From the NCBI RefSeq assembly GCF_014649735.1, contig NZ_BMTP01000001.1, forward strand, positions 434,001 to 498,000: 64,000 nucleotides of DNA. The letters run 5' to 3'. This stretch comes from Streptomyces lavendofoliae (GTDB taxonomy: Bacteria > Actinomycetota > Actinomycetes > Streptomycetales > Streptomycetaceae). Positions within the stretch are counted from its first letter, which is position 1. Every line of letters begins with the position of its first letter. Below, piece by piece: positions 23,334 through 33,003 of this stretch. The notes beneath the pieces were generated by a model. The model worked only from the letters and a program-made list of their open reading frames with translations, did no database searches and was not told the DNA's origin. A program made the position numbers and the translations under genes.

Positions 23334-25316
23334 ATGACGGCCGAGCTGGTCCGGGGGCAGAACCACCCCCTGCCCCACACCCGACTCGAGATCAGGGTGT
23401 CGGCCGGCGCGCCGGTCATCGCCGGCGCCACGCTCACCGACGACAACGGCCGGGTGCCGGGCCCCGAGTGGGTCGTGCACCCCGGCTCGCCCGCGCTCCC
23501 CGGGATCGAGGTCTCCCGGCAGGCGGCCGCCGACCACCGGCTCGCCGTGGATCTCGGGGCGCTCCCCGAGGCGGCCCACCGGGTGACGGTGCTCCTCGCC
23601 CTGCCCGAGGGGGCCGGCGGCCCCGGCCGGTTCGGCGCCGTCGCCGCGCCGTTCGCCGCGGTCACCGCGCTGGACGGCACCGAGGTCGCCGGGTACACCA
23701 TCACGGGCCTGGACACGGAATCCGCCGTCGTCGCCCTGGAGCTCTACCGCCGGCAGGGCGCCTGGAAGATGCGCGCCGTCGGCCAGGGGTACGCGGGCGG
23801 GCTCGTCGCGATGCTCGCCGACCAGGGCCTCGACCGGGCCGCCGAACTCGCGGCCACCATTCACGGGGCGGTCGCCCGCGGGATGACCCGGTCGGTCGCG
23901 GCCCCGCCCCCGCGTACCGCCGAGGGCGACTGCGCCCGGCACGGCGCCTCGCTCACCGCGTCCGCGGCGCCCGGCGACACGGCGCCGCCCGCCGGACCGC
24001 CCGCGGGACCGACGCCCACCGCGGGACCCGCGCCCACCGCCGGGGCCCCTGCCGAGCCCGTCGCGGACGGGCCCATCAGCTACGCCCACCCCCGCCGCGC
24101 CACCGCCCCCCCGGCGCCGCGGGACGGGGCCGCCGCCGCGCCTCCGGCGCCGCCCGGCCACCCGGCACCGCAGGGACCGCCCGGCCGGCCGGTCGCCGGT
24201 GACGCCACCGGGTGGTCCATGGACGAGCGGCTCTACAACCAGGTCTGGGGCATGTTCGAGGACCTGGCCCGCGCCATCGCGGCGTACCGCAGCGCCGTCG
24301 ACTTCGCCGAGTCCCGCATGGACCAGGAGCTCGACCGCGTCCTGTCCGACCCGCGCAGCCGCATCGGCACCGCCGGGGACGCGGCCCGCGCCGCCGCCCG
24401 CGCGAAGTGCGACGAGCTGACCGACCGGGCCCGGGAGGCCCTCGACCGCGACCTCGCGCAGCTCATCGCCGAGTCCGAGGTCGTCGAGCCGGCTCTGCCC
24501 GTGGCGTACGCGGACTGGGACAACCCGGTCTGGCACGGCTACCGCGTTCCCGGCGAGACCCCGATGGCGCTGCGCCTGGGCGATCTCCACCTGCCCGAGC
24601 AACCCGGCCTGCGCATCCCCATGCTGATGCGGCTCCCGCTGGAGCGGGGCCTGTGGGTCGACAGCGGCCGGTCCGGATCGGAGGCGGCCATGGCGACGGA
24701 CGACGGCGAGCTGCGCCGGCTGGCGGTGGACACGGCCGTCCTGCACGCCGCGCGGCTGCTCGCGGTCCACCCGCCCGGGCAGTACGCCGTCCATGCGGTC
24801 GACCCGGCGGGAGCGGCGGCCGCTTCGTTCGCCCCGCTGGTGGACTGCGGGGTCCTCGCCGCCCCGCCGGCGTCCGGGGCGCAGGGGGTGTCGTCCGTCC
24901 TCGCCCACCTCACCCGGCGCGTGGAGCTGGTGCGGATGGCCGTCGGCAGTGGCGCGACCGACGCGCTCCCGCCCGACCTCGACACCGCCGACCAGCTCTT
25001 GATCGTGAACGACTTCCCGCACGGCTTCGACGACCGGGCCGTCACCCAGTTGCGCTACCTGGCGGACGAGGGCCCCGCGGTCGGTGTGCATCTGCTGCTG
25101 ATCGCCGACCGCGAGGACGCCAGTGCCTTCGGGCCGGTGCTCGACCCCCTCTGGCGGTCGCTGCTGCGCCTCACACCGGTCCCGGACGACCACCTCGCCG
25201 ATCCCTGGGTGGGGCACGCCTGGACGTACGAGCCGCCCCGGCTGCCGGCGGGCAGTGGCGTCCTGGGGAAGGTCCTGTCCCAGGTGGTCGGCGCCCGTCC
25301 TCACCGGTGGCGCTGA
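23334..25316 (+). CDS. Multidomain TerD-like protein with FtsK-like C-terminal region
   Basis: A 660-residue cytosolic protein. Residues 1-185 resemble a TerD domain (MTAELVRGQNHPLP, VAGYTITGLDTESAVVALELYRRQGAWKMRAVGQGYAGG). Residues 190-290 are Pro/Ala-rich and disordered. A helical segment follows (LYNQVWGMFEDLARAIAAYR, then SRMDQELDRVLSD), a likely coiled coil. The last 280 residues (VHAVDPAGAAAASFAPLVDCG, LAHLTRRVELVRMAVGS, DQLLIVNDFPHGF, VGVHLLLIADREDASAFG) recall the motor fold of FtsK/SpoIIIE-like proteins. However, the expected P-loop position reads DSGRSGSEAAMATD, so ATPase activity is doubtful. It probably acts with the adjacent TerD protein in a membrane stress complex. Confidence 0.72.
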   Translation: MTAELVRGQNHPLPHTRLEIRVSAGAPVIAGATLTDDNGRVPGPEWVVHPGSPALPGIEVSRQAAADHRLAVDLGALPEAAHRVTVLLALPEGAGGPGRFGAVAAPFAAVTALDGTEVAGYTITGLDTESAVVALELYRRQGAWKMRAVGQGYAGGLVAMLADQGLDRAAELAATIHGAVARGMTRSVAAPPPRTAEGDCARHGASLTASAAPGDTAPPAGPPAGPTPTAGPAPTAGAPAEPVADGPISYAHPRRATAPPAPRDGAAAAPPAPPGHPAPQGPPGRPVAGDATGWSMDERLYNQVWGMFEDLARAIAAYRSAVDFAESRMDQELDRVLSDPRSRIGTAGDAARAAARAKCDELTDRAREALDRDLAQLIAESEVVEPALPVAYADWDNPVWHGYRVPGETPMALRLGDLHLPEQPGLRIPMLMRLPLERGLWVDSGRSGSEAAMATDDGELRRLAVDTAVLHAARLLAVHPPGQYAVHAVDPAGAAAASFAPLVDCGVLAAPPASGAQGVSSVLAHLTRRVELVRMAVGSGATDALPPDLDTADQLLIVNDFPHGFDDRAVTQLRYLADEGPAVGVHLLLIADREDASAFGPVLDPLWRSLLRLTPVPDDHLADPWVGHAWTYEPPRLPAGSGVLGKVLSQVVGARPHRWR

Positions 25317-25349
25317 CCTGCGGACTTGGTTCTTCTTTTACCCTCCCCT

Positions 25350-25378
25350 TTACCTTTCTTTGGTCTTTGCGGTAACGT
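25350..25378 (+). promoter_or_regulatory. Probable promoter of the terC leader
   Basis: TTACCT (25350-25355) and TAACGT (25373-25378) are 17 bp apart. Transcription would begin near 25385, just upstream of the riboswitch-like element. The stretch before it is unusually pyrimidine-rich. Confidence 0.45.
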
Positions 25379-25384
25379 TCTTGG

Positions 25385-25455
25385 AGCGGAGGGGAGTACT
25401 CCCGTGCGCGGCGTGCCCGTCAATACGGACGGTCGGACATGAGACCGGTCCCGGG
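25385..25455 (+). promoter_or_regulatory. yybP-ykoY type manganese riboswitch
   Basis: GGGGAGTA (25391-25398), a CCGTCAATACGG stem-loop (about 25417-25429) and AGACC (25442-25446) occur in the order and spacing of the conserved core of the yybP-ykoY (Mn2+-sensing) riboswitch class. The gene downstream is terC, a frequent target of this class. The element boundaries are approximate; no expression platform was resolved in the 110 nt before the start codon. Confidence 0.68.
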
Positions 25456-25561
25456 GCGCCGGCCCGAGGTGCGACCGGCGACCTGTGCCGGCCGGCCCCG
25501 GGTGGAAGAGACCTCCGGCAGCGACGACGCTGATCAGTAGCCGTACGACGCCGGAGGCGCA

Positions 25562-26560
25562 ATGGACGTTTCAATGGGTCTGTGGGTGGCGACCATTCTT
25601 GGTCTGTCCGCCCTGATCGCGGTCGACTTCTTCATCGGGCGCAAGCCCCATGACGTGTCGGTCAAGGAAGCCGGGATCTGGACGGTCGTCTGGATCGTCC
25701 TCGCCGCGATGTTCGGTGTCGGCCTGTTGCTCTTCGGTGAGTCCCAGGCGTCCGGCGAGTTCTTCGCCGGCTTCATCACCGAGAAGTCGCTCAGTGTCGA
25801 CAACCTCTTCGTCTTCGTCCTGATCATGGCGAAGTTCGCGGTGCCGACCCACCTCCAGCAGCGCGTGCTGCTGATCGGTGTGCTGATCGCCCTCGTGCTG
25901 CGCGCGATATTCATCGCCGCCGGTGCCGCCATCATCGCCAGCTTCTCGTGGGTCTTCTACATCTTCGGCGCGTTCCTGATCTACACCGCCTGGAAGCTCA
26001 TCCAGGAGGCGCGTGCCGACGAGCCGGAGGAGGAGTTCGAGGAGAACCGCCTCCTGAAGTCCATCGAGAGCCGCTTCGGTGTCGCCGACAAGTACCACGG
26101 CACCAAGCTCTTCATCCGCAACAACGGCAAGCGCGTGCTGACCCCGCTGATGGTCGTCATGCTCGCCATCGGCACCACGGACGTCCTGTTCGCGCTGGAC
26201 TCCATCCCCGCGATCTTCGGTCTGACCCAGGACCCGTACATCGTGTTCACCGCCAACGCCTTCGCCCTGATGGGACTGCGGCAGCTGTACTTCCTCATCG
26301 GCGGCCTGCTGAAGAAGCTGGTCCACCTGAGCTACGGCCTGTCGGTCATCCTCGGGTTCATCGGCGTCAAGCTGGTGCTGCACGCCCTGCACGAGTCCGG
26401 GGTGCACGTCCCCGAGATCTCCATCCCCGTCTCGCTCGCGGTCATCTGCGGTGTCCTGGTCATCACCACGATCACCAGCCTGATCGCCTCCAAGAGGCAG
26501 GCGGAGCGCGAGGCGGCCGAGGAGGCCGGCAAGGTCCGGAAGGACAGCGTCGGGGCCTGA
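25562..26560 (+). CDS. TerC-family integral membrane protein
   Basis: A 332-residue membrane protein with about nine helices. Family signatures are ALIAVDFFIGRKPH, FFAGFITEKSLSVDNLFVFVLIM and GTTDVLFALDSIPAIFGLTQDPYIVFTANAFALMGLRQLYFL. The acidic residues in EKSLSVDN and ALDSIP line the membrane metal path. TerC proteins work with TerD-type proteins in tellurite resistance and, more generally, in manganese export to secreted enzymes. The ATG at 25562 has GGAGG upstream. A Mn2+ riboswitch-like leader precedes it and the TerD genes lie just upstream, consistent with a metal-homeostasis role. The C-terminal tail is charged. Confidence 0.93.
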   Translation: MDVSMGLWVATILGLSALIAVDFFIGRKPHDVSVKEAGIWTVVWIVLAAMFGVGLLLFGESQASGEFFAGFITEKSLSVDNLFVFVLIMAKFAVPTHLQQRVLLIGVLIALVLRAIFIAAGAAIIASFSWVFYIFGAFLIYTAWKLIQEARADEPEEEFEENRLLKSIESRFGVADKYHGTKLFIRNNGKRVLTPLMVVMLAIGTTDVLFALDSIPAIFGLTQDPYIVFTANAFALMGLRQLYFLIGGLLKKLVHLSYGLSVILGFIGVKLVLHALHESGVHVPEISIPVSLAVICGVLVITTITSLIASKRQAEREAAEEAGKVRKDSVGA

Positions 26561-26593
26561 CGGACGGCCGGCGCGAGACCGCCGGAGCGACGG

Positions 26594-26640
26594 CACCGGC
26601 CGGGCCGGCCCGCATTGCGGGCCGGTCCGGCCGGTGTTTG
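26594..26640 (+). terminator. Strong terminator after terC
   Basis: A 20-bp stem (26594-26613 with 26617-26636, a single G-U) with a 3-nt loop ATT is followed by TTTG. It ends the terC transcript 34 bp after the stop codon. Confidence 0.75.
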
Positions 26641-26691
26641 CCTCGTCGGTGAGCGCCTCGATCCCCGGGGCCGGCCCACGCGGAGAACGTC

Positions 26692-26994
26692 ATGCGGTTC
26701 GCGCAGATCATCGACTTCGAAACCGAGCGCATCGAGGACATGGAGGCGCTGATGCGGGAGCGGAGGGACGCCATGTCCGGCCGGGCCGGCGGTCCGGCCC
26801 GGCGCCTCCTGCTGCGGGACAGGGGCAATCCGGACCGCTACCTCGTGGTCGTCGAGTTCGGCTCCTACGAGGAGGCGATGCGCAACAGCGCGGACCCCGC
26901 CACCACCGAGCTGGCCGAACGGATCGCGGGCCTCTGCACCCGCGCACCGTCGTTCACCGACTGCGACCTGGTGAGCGAGGACGACTTCCGCTGA
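26692..26994 (+). CDS. Small ABM-like (dimeric alpha-beta barrel) protein
   Basis: A 100-residue protein: strand MRFAQIIDFET, helix RIEDMEALMRERRDAMSGRAG, strand RRLLLRDRGNPDRYLVVVEFGSYEEAMRNS, then helix TTELAERIAGLC. This is the layout of the antibiotic biosynthesis monooxygenase / dimeric alpha-beta barrel fold. No active-site residues can be assigned, and such domains are also carriers or regulators. The ATG at 26692 follows GGAGAACG. The gene stands alone between the terC terminator and a convergent transporter gene. Confidence 0.7.
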   Translation: MRFAQIIDFETERIEDMEALMRERRDAMSGRAGGPARRLLLRDRGNPDRYLVVVEFGSYEEAMRNSADPATTELAERIAGLCTRAPSFTDCDLVSEDDFR

Positions 26995-27007
26995 TCCCGC
27001 GGGACCT

Positions 27008-28378
27008 TCAGGCGGCCGCCGACTCCACGGCGGGGCCGGTCACCGACTTGGAGGGCAGGGTCTCCGGCAGCAGGGCGAAGCAGCCGAGGCTCAGCAGCGC
27101 GATCGCCGTCAGGTACGCGGCCACGCCCCACGGCGGCCCCGAACCGCCCGCCGAAGCCGTCGCCACGATCGGGGTGAGGGCCCCGCCGACGACGCCCGCC
27201 AGGTTGTAGCCGACGGCGGCACCGGTGCAGCGCACCCTGGGCTCGTACAGCTCCGGCAGGTACGCGGCCACCACGGCGAACATCATGATGAACGCCAGAA
27301 GAGCCCCGGTGAACCCGAGGAACATCAGCACCGGCCGCGCCGTGTGCAGCAGGCCCACCATCGGGAACATCCACAGGGCGGCGGCCGCGCAGCCGGCCAG
27401 GCACATCGGCCGCCGCCCCACCCGGTCGCCCAGCATCGCGGCGAACGGCGTCGCCACGCCCTTGACCGCCACCGCCGCCATGACGCACACCAGCATCACC
27501 GTCCGGCTCACGCCGAGCCGCTCGGTGCCGTAGGCCAGCGCCCACGTGGACACCGCGTAGAAGATCGCGTACCCGACCGCCAGGGCGCCGGCCGTCAGGA
27601 GCACGAGCCGCCAGTGGCCGCGTGCCACCTCCACCAGCGGGGCGCTCGCGCGCCGGCCGCTCTCGGCCAGCTCCCGGAACTGCGGCGTCTCCGTCAGCGA
27701 GGTGCGCAGCAGCAGCCCGCCGGCCGCCAGGAGCCCCGCCGCCCAGAACGGCACACGCCAGCCCCAGTCCCGGAACTGGGCGTCGCTCAGCCCCGCCGAG
27801 AGCCCGAGCATCACCCCGTTCGCCAGCAGGAACCCCACCGCGGGACCGACCTGCGGGAAGCTCGCCCACAGCGCGCGCCGCCCCTCGGGCGCGTGCTCCA
27901 CCGTCAGCAGCACCGCGCCGCCCCATTCCCCGCCGAGCCCCAGACCCTGGAGGAACCGCAGGACCAGCAGCAGCACCGGAGCGGTCACACCGAGCGTGGC
28001 GTACGAGGGGACGAACCCCACGGCGACGGTCGACGCGCCGGTGAGCATCAGCGAGGCGAACATGACCGGACGCCGTCCGTGCCGGTCGCCGATGTGCCCG
28101 AAGAGGACGGAACCGAGGGGACGCGCGAGGAAGCCGACCGCGAACGTACCGAAGGCCGCCAGCGTCCCCGCGACCGGCGAGAACGTCGGGAAGAACAGCG
28201 GCCCCAGGACCAGGGCGGCCGCCGTCCCGTAGACGAAGAAGTCGTAGAACTCGATGGCGGTGCCGGCGAGGGAGGCGGCGGCGAGCCGCACCATGGAGGG
28301 AGGCGTCCCGGGAGGCGTGGACGGGGACGTACGCGGAGGTGCAGGCGGGGGCGTACACGGACGATGACTGTGGCGCAT
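27008..28378 (-). CDS. MFS transporter, metabolite:H+ symporter (MHS) type
   Basis: A 456-residue inner-membrane transporter with 12 helices after a Pro/Ser/Thr-rich N terminus of about 28 residues. MHS features include AGTAIEFYDFFVYGTAAALV at helix 1, PLGSVLFGHIGDRHGRRPVMFASL (motif A) and RFLQGLGLGGEWGGAVLLTVEHAP. The second half contains MLGDRVGRRPMCLAGC and ELYEPRVRCTGAAVGYNLAGVVGG. MHS carriers import organic acids, betaines or shikimate with protons. The substrate here cannot be read from sequence. A shorter start within the Pro-rich N terminus (MVRLAAASLAG) is possible. Confidence 0.87.
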   Translation of the reverse strand: MRHSHRPCTPPPAPPRTSPSTPPGTPPSMVRLAAASLAGTAIEFYDFFVYGTAAALVLGPLFFPTFSPVAGTLAAFGTFAVGFLARPLGSVLFGHIGDRHGRRPVMFASLMLTGASTVAVGFVPSYATLGVTAPVLLLVLRFLQGLGLGGEWGGAVLLTVEHAPEGRRALWASFPQVGPAVGFLLANGVMLGLSAGLSDAQFRDWGWRVPFWAAGLLAAGGLLLRTSLTETPQFRELAESGRRASAPLVEVARGHWRLVLLTAGALAVGYAIFYAVSTWALAYGTERLGVSRTVMLVCVMAAVAVKGVATPFAAMLGDRVGRRPMCLAGCAAAALWMFPMVGLLHTARPVLMFLGFTGALLAFIMMFAVVAAYLPELYEPRVRCTGAAVGYNLAGVVGGALTPIVATASAGGSGPPWGVAAYLTAIALLSLGCFALLPETLPSKSVTGPAVESAAA

Positions 28379-28439
28379 GTCGCGCCAACTACCCGTGGCG
28401 CCCCCGGGTTACGGGGCGCGGGGGAGGCGCGGGGAGCGA

Positions 28440-29096
28440 CTACCAGCCGCGCTCGCGCCACTCCGGGAGCTTCGGACGCTCCTCGCCCAGCGTGGTGTCC
28501 TTGCCGTGACCGGGGTAGACCCACGTCTCGTCCGGCAGGGCGTCGAAGAGCTTGGTCTCGACGTCGAGGATCAGGCTGGCGAAGGCGTCGGGGTCCTTGC
28601 CGGTGTTGCCGACGCCGCCGGGGAAGAGGCAGTCGCCGGTGAACACGTGGGGGTGGCCGTGCGGGTCGTCGTAGACCAGCACGATGGAACCCGGTGTGTG
28701 CCCCACCATGCGGCGGGCGGTGAGCTCCACCCGGCCGACCCGGATGGTGTCCCCGTCCTCGACGGGGACGTCCGTGGTGACGTCGATGCCCTCGGCGTCG
28801 TACCTCCCGGCGTACGTCCGGGCGCCGGTCGCCGTCACGACCTCGGCCAGCGCGTCCCAGTGGTCGCGGTGGCGGTGGGTGGTGACGACGGCCGCGATGC
28901 CGTCGTCACCGATCAGCCGGAGCAGGGTCGCGGGCTCGCTCGCCGCGTCGATCAGGAGCTGCTCTCCGGTGGCCCGGCAGCGCAGCAGGTACGCGTTGTT
29001 GTCCATCGGTCCGACGGCGACCTTGGAGATCATCAGGTCCGTCAGCTCGTGCACATCGGCGGGCCCGCCCACCTTCACCGCTCCGCTGTACGTCAT
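28440..29096 (-). CDS. MBL-fold metallohydrolase (glyoxalase II-like)
   Basis: A 218-residue hydrolase with the metal motif THRHRDH (H74, H76, D78, H79), then GHTPGSIVLVYDD, FTGDCLF and YPGHGKDTTLG, giving the remaining His and Asp ligands. It resembles glyoxalase II-type thioesterases, which in actinobacteria may act on mycothiol adducts. It begins 9 bp after the stop of a maleylpyruvate-isomerase-family gene on the same strand, a mycothiol-associated neighbour. TATAGG lies 8 bp before the ATG with no clear ribosome-binding site, so an internal leaderless start is possible. Confidence 0.85.
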   Translation of the reverse strand: MTYSGAVKVGGPADVHELTDLMISKVAVGPMDNNAYLLRCRATGEQLLIDAASEPATLLRLIGDDGIAAVVTTHRHRDHWDALAEVVTATGARTYAGRYDAEGIDVTTDVPVEDGDTIRVGRVELTARRMVGHTPGSIVLVYDDPHGHPHVFTGDCLFPGGVGNTGKDPDAFASLILDVETKLFDALPDETWVYPGHGKDTTLGEERPKLPEWRERGW

Positions 29097-29105
29097 GGAG
29101 CCAGC

Positions 29106-29789
29106 CTATAGCGGGGGCAGTACGGGAAGGGGGCCGCCGGTGACCTCCAGGGCCGCGCCGTCGCGGCGGCCCGCCAGCCAGCCGAGGAGGTCGGGCGCCG
29201 GGCCCGAGACGGTCACCTCATCGCCCTCGCCACCGCCCGTGCGCCACTCCCCGCCCGGGGTCACGAGGCGGGTCGGGGGGACGGTGGGGTGGCCGGTGAA
29301 GCGGTCGGCGAGGAACGCGATCTCCCGGTCCGTGAAGTCCTTCGGCAGGTCCTCCAGCTCGTAGCCGATGCCCAGGTCGACGTGGTGCAGCTCCACCTCC
29401 ACGAGGCGACGGAACGGCAGCCGCGCCGCGCGGTCGGTCACCCCGTTGCGCAGCTCCACCCGGCGGTCCCAGTCCGCCGGCACCTCGCTCTCCGCCTGGA
29501 AGCGGGCGGCGCTGTCGCGTACGTCGCCGAGCTGGACGGCCAGGGGGCGGGGGGCGTCGCGCTCGATGTCGGCGTCGCGCGCCTCGGCGCTGACGTACAT
29601 CGGGCGACCCCGGAGAACATTCACGAGGGCGTCGGCGTTACGTGAGAGGTGGGCCAGTACGTGGCCGCGGGTCCACCCCGGCAGCCGGGACGGCGCGGCG
29701 ACGGCGTCGTCGTCGAGTCCGGCGGCGGCGCCGAGCAGCCGGTCGGTCGCCTCGCGTACGGAGGTCAGGTCATGCGCGTGGTCGATCAT
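29106..29789 (-). CDS. Maleylpyruvate isomerase-family (DinB-like, mycothiol-dependent) protein
   Basis: A 227-residue protein with the DinB-like four-helix fold: VREATDRLLGAAAGLDDDAV, then LPGWTRGHVLAHLSRNADAL, then RRLVEVELHHVDLGIGY. Histidines in HVLAHLSRN and VELHHVDL match the metal site of mycothiol-dependent maleylpyruvate isomerase. A C-terminal domain (about 170-227) contains VTVSGPAPDLLGWLAGRRDG. Its substrate is unknown; related proteins transfer or use mycothiol. It has a leaderless promoter of its own and is followed 9 bp later by the MBL hydrolase. An in-frame extension to 29963 is rejected because the promoter lies within it. Confidence 0.85.
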   Translation of the reverse strand: MIDHAHDLTSVREATDRLLGAAAGLDDDAVAAPSRLPGWTRGHVLAHLSRNADALVNVLRGRPMYVSAEARDADIERDAPRPLAVQLGDVRDSAARFQAESEVPADWDRRVELRNGVTDRAARLPFRRLVEVELHHVDLGIGYELEDLPKDFTDREIAFLADRFTGHPTVPPTRLVTPGGEWRTGGGEGDEVTVSGPAPDLLGWLAGRRDGAALEVTGGPLPVLPPL

Positions 29790-29796
29790 GCTGCTG

Positions 29797-29825
29797 ACCC
29801 TAGCGCCGCCACTCGATCGGGTGAA
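29797..29825 (-). promoter_or_regulatory. Leaderless promoter of the maleylpyruvate isomerase-family gene
   Basis: On the minus strand TTCACC (29825-29820) and TAGGGT (29802-29797) are 17 bp apart. The ATG starts 7 bp downstream of the -10 box without a ribosome-binding site. Confidence 0.6.
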
Positions 29826-29980
29826 GGTGGCAGAGCATGGCCGGAAATCGAATGCGCGTGCTATACGCTCGGTGGAGGCATCCTTGAATGGCAGACATCC
29901 ATTTGGCGGCCCCCCGTAGGCTGGAAAAGTCTGGGACGGGGGCTGTGCCCCCGCTTCTCTCAAGAAAGGTGCGGACCGGC

Positions 29981-32971
29981 GTGGCCGACCGTCTCATCGT
30001 CCGTGGCGCGCGCGAGCACAATCTGAAGAACGTCTCGCTCGACCTCCCGCGTGACTCCCTCATCGTCTTCACCGGGCTCTCCGGGTCGGGCAAGTCCTCC
30101 CTCGCGTTCGACACGATCTTCGCCGAGGGGCAGCGCCGGTACGTCGAGTCGCTCTCCTCCTATGCCCGGCAGTTCCTCGGCCAGATGGACAAGCCGGACG
30201 TCGACTTCATCGAGGGCCTCTCCCCGGCCGTCTCGATCGACCAGAAGTCGACCTCGCGCAACCCGCGCTCCACGGTCGGCACCATCACCGAGGTCTACGA
30301 CTACCTCAGGCTGCTCTTCGCCCGCATCGGCAAGCCGCACTGCCCCGAGTGCCGCCGGCCCATCTCCCGCCAGTCACCGCAGGCCATCGTCGACAAGGTG
30401 CTGGAGCTGCCCGAGGGCAGCCGCTTCCAGGTGCTGTCGCCGCTGGTGCGCGAGCGCAAGGGCGAGTTCGTCGACCTGTTCGCCGACCTCCAGACCAAGG
30501 GCTACAGCCGGGCGCGGGTGGACGGGCAGACCATCCAGCTCTCCGAGCCGCCGACCCTGAAGAAGCAGGAGAAGCACACCATCGAGGTGGTCGTCGACCG
30601 CCTCACGGTCAAGGAGAGCGCCAAGCGCCGGCTGACCGACTCGGTCGAGACCGCGCTCGGCCTGTCCGGCGGCATGGTCGTGCTCGACTTCGTCGACCTC
30701 CCCGAGGACGACCCCGAGCGCGAGCGGATGTACTCGGAGCACCTGTACTGCCCGTACGACGACCTGTCCTTCGAGGAGCTGGAGCCCCGCTCCTTCTCCT
30801 TCAACTCGCCCTTCGGCGCCTGCCCGGACTGCACCGGCATCGGTACGCGCATGGAGGTCGACCCCGAGCTGGTCGTCCCCGACGAGGAGCGGTCCCTCGA
30901 CGAGGGGGCGATCCACCCCTGGTCGCACGGCCACACCAAGGAGTACTTCGGGCGGCTGATCGGCGGCCTGTCCCAGGCCCTCGGTTTCCGCACGGACATC
31001 CCCTGGGCCGGGCTGCCCGCCCGCGCCAGGAAGGCGCTTCTCTACGGGCACAGGACCCAGGTCGAGGTCCGCTACCGCAACCGGTACGGCCGGGAGAGGG
31101 CATACACCACGCCCGCCTTCGAAGGCGCCGTCTCCTTCGTCAAGCGGCGGCACAGCGAGGCCGAGAGCGACTCCAGCAGGGAGCGCTTCGAGGGCTACAT
31201 GCGCGAGGTGCCCTGCCCCACCTGTGAGGGCACGCGCCTCAAGCCGATCGTCCTCGCGGTCACGGTGATGGAGAAGTCCATCGCGGAGGTCTCCGCGATG
31301 TCGATCAGCGAGTGCGCCGACTTCCTCGGCCGGCTCAGGCTGAACGCCCGCGACAAGAAGATCGCCGAGCGGGTGCTCAAGGAGGTCAACGAGCGGCTCC
31401 GTTTCCTGGTCGACGTGGGCCTGGACTACCTCTCGCTGAACCGGGCGGCCGGCACGCTCTCCGGCGGCGAGGCCCAGCGCATCCGGCTCGCCACCCAGAT
31501 CGGCTCCGGCCTGGTCGGCGTGCTGTACGTGCTGGACGAGCCGTCCATCGGCCTGCACCAGCGGGACAACCACCGGCTGATCGAGACCCTGGTCCGGCTG
31601 CGTGACATGGGCAACACCCTCATCGTCGTGGAGCACGACGAGGACACCATCAAGGTGGCCGACTGGGTCGTCGACATCGGCCCCGGCGCGGGCGAGCACG
31701 GCGGCAAGGTCGTCCACTCCGGCCCGTTGAAGCAGCTGCTGGCCAACGACGAGTCCATGACCGGCCAGTACCTGGCGGGCAAGCGCTCCATCCCCACCCC
31801 CGACGTCCGGCGCCCGGTGGACCCGGCACGCCGGCTGACCGTGCACGGCGCGCGGGAGAACAACCTGCGGGACATCGACGTGTCGTTCCCGCTGGGCGTG
31901 CTGACGGCCGTCACCGGCGTCTCGGGCTCCGGCAAGTCGACGCTGGTCAACGACATCCTGTACACCCACCTCGCGCGCGAACTGAACGGCGCCAAGTCCG
32001 TGCCCGGGCGGCACACGCGCGTGGACGGCGACGACCTGGTCGACAAGGTCGTCCACGTCGACCAGTCGCCCATCGGCCGGACGCCGAGGTCCAACCCGGC
32101 GACGTACACCGGGGTCTTCGACCACGTCCGCAGGCTGTTCGCCGAGACGATGGAGGCGAAGGTCCGGGGCTACCTGCCGGGCCGGTTCTCCTTCAACGTC
32201 AAGGGCGGCCGGTGCGAGAACTGCGCCGGTGACGGCACCATCAAGATCGAGATGAACTTCCTCCCGGACGTGTACGTCCCGTGCGAGGTCTGCCACGGGG
32301 CGCGCTACAACCGCGAGACCCTGGACGTCCACTACAAGGGCAAGTCCATCGCCGAGGTGCTGGACATGCCGATCGAGGAGGCCCTGGAGTTCTTCGAGGC
32401 CGTCCCGACGATCTCGCGCCACCTGCGCACCCTCACCGAGGTCGGCCTCGGGTACGTCCGCCTCGGCCAGTCCGCGCCGACGCTCTCCGGGGGTGAGGCA
32501 CAGCGCGTGAAGCTGGCCTCCGAGCTCCAGAAGCGGTCGACCGGACGCACCGTGTACGTGCTGGACGAGCCGACCACGGGTCTGCACTTCGAGGACATCT
32601 CGAAGCTGATCAAGGTGCTGTCCAACCTGGTCGACAAGGGCAACTCGGTGATCGTCATCGAGCACAACCTGGACGTCATCAAGACGGCCGACTGGGTCGT
32701 GGACATGGGCCCGGAGGGCGGCAGCGGCGGTGGCCTGGTGGTCGCCGAAGGTACGCCCGAGCAGGTCGCGGCCGTCCCGGCCAGCCACACCGGCAAGTTC
32801 CTCCGTGACATCCTCGGCGCCGACCGCATCAGCGACGCGGCCCCGGCGGTCCCGGCGGCGCGCAAGCGGGCGGCCAAGAAGACGGTCGCGGCGGCGGACG
32901 GCGCGGCCCGCAAGACGGCCACCGCCAAGACGCCCCAGCCCAGGAAGCGGGCGACCCGGTCCACGTCCTGA
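29981..32971 (+). CDS. uvrA: Excinuclease ABC subunit A
   Basis: UvrA is the damage-recognition ATPase of nucleotide excision repair. The 996-residue protein has two ABC cassettes: Walker [10 protein letters not shown] near residue 31 and GVSGSGKST in the second half, and signatures [12 protein letters not shown] and [12 protein letters not shown]. Zinc modules include CPYDD...ACPDC and CENCAGDG...CEVCHGARY. The C-terminal 55 residues are an Ala/Lys/Arg-rich tail typical of Streptomyces. The GTG at 29981 follows AAAGG; longer frames have no signal. A partial match to the actinobacterial SOS box (TCGAATGCGCGTGCTA, 29849-29864) lies upstream but is weak. A terminator hairpin follows. Confidence 0.97.
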   Translation: MADRLIVRGAREHNLKNVSLDLPRDSLIVFTGLSGSGKSSLAFDTIFAEGQRRYVESLSSYARQFLGQMDKPDVDFIEGLSPAVSIDQKSTSRNPRSTVGTITEVYDYLRLLFARIGKPHCPECRRPISRQSPQAIVDKVLELPEGSRFQVLSPLVRERKGEFVDLFADLQTKGYSRARVDGQTIQLSEPPTLKKQEKHTIEVVVDRLTVKESAKRRLTDSVETALGLSGGMVVLDFVDLPEDDPERERMYSEHLYCPYDDLSFEELEPRSFSFNSPFGACPDCTGIGTRMEVDPELVVPDEERSLDEGAIHPWSHGHTKEYFGRLIGGLSQALGFRTDIPWAGLPARARKALLYGHRTQVEVRYRNRYGRERAYTTPAFEGAVSFVKRRHSEAESDSSRERFEGYMREVPCPTCEGTRLKPIVLAVTVMEKSIAEVSAMSISECADFLGRLRLNARDKKIAERVLKEVNERLRFLVDVGLDYLSLNRAAGTLSGGEAQRIRLATQIGSGLVGVLYVLDEPSIGLHQRDNHRLIETLVRLRDMGNTLIVVEHDEDTIKVADWVVDIGPGAGEHGGKVVHSGPLKQLLANDESMTGQYLAGKRSIPTPDVRRPVDPARRLTVHGARENNLRDIDVSFPLGVLTAVTGVSGSGKSTLVNDILYTHLARELNGAKSVPGRHTRVDGDDLVDKVVHVDQSPIGRTPRSNPATYTGVFDHVRRLFAETMEAKVRGYLPGRFSFNVKGGRCENCAGDGTIKIEMNFLPDVYVPCEVCHGARYNRETLDVHYKGKSIAEVLDMPIEEALEFFEAVPTISRHLRTLTEVGLGYVRLGQSAPTLSGGEAQRVKLASELQKRSTGRTVYVLDEPTTGLHFEDISKLIKVLSNLVDKGNSVIVIEHNLDVIKTADWVVDMGPEGGSGGGLVVAEGTPEQVAAVPASHTGKFLRDILGADRISDAAPAVPAARKRAAKKTVAAADGAARKTATAKTPQPRKRATRSTS

Positions 32972-32980
32972 CGGTGCGGG

Positions 32981-33003
32981 GCCCCGCCCCCCGAGGGCGG
33001 GGC
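32981..33003 (+). terminator. uvrA terminator
   Basis: A perfect 9-bp stem (GCCCCGCCC / GGGCGGGGC) with loop CCCGA lies 10 bp after the uvrA stop codon. Confidence 0.6.

Noticed and set aside
29849..29864. LexA (SOS) box upstream of uvrA
   Set aside because: Only the left half TCGAA and the central GT match TCGAAC-N4-GTTCGA; too weak to annotate as a site.
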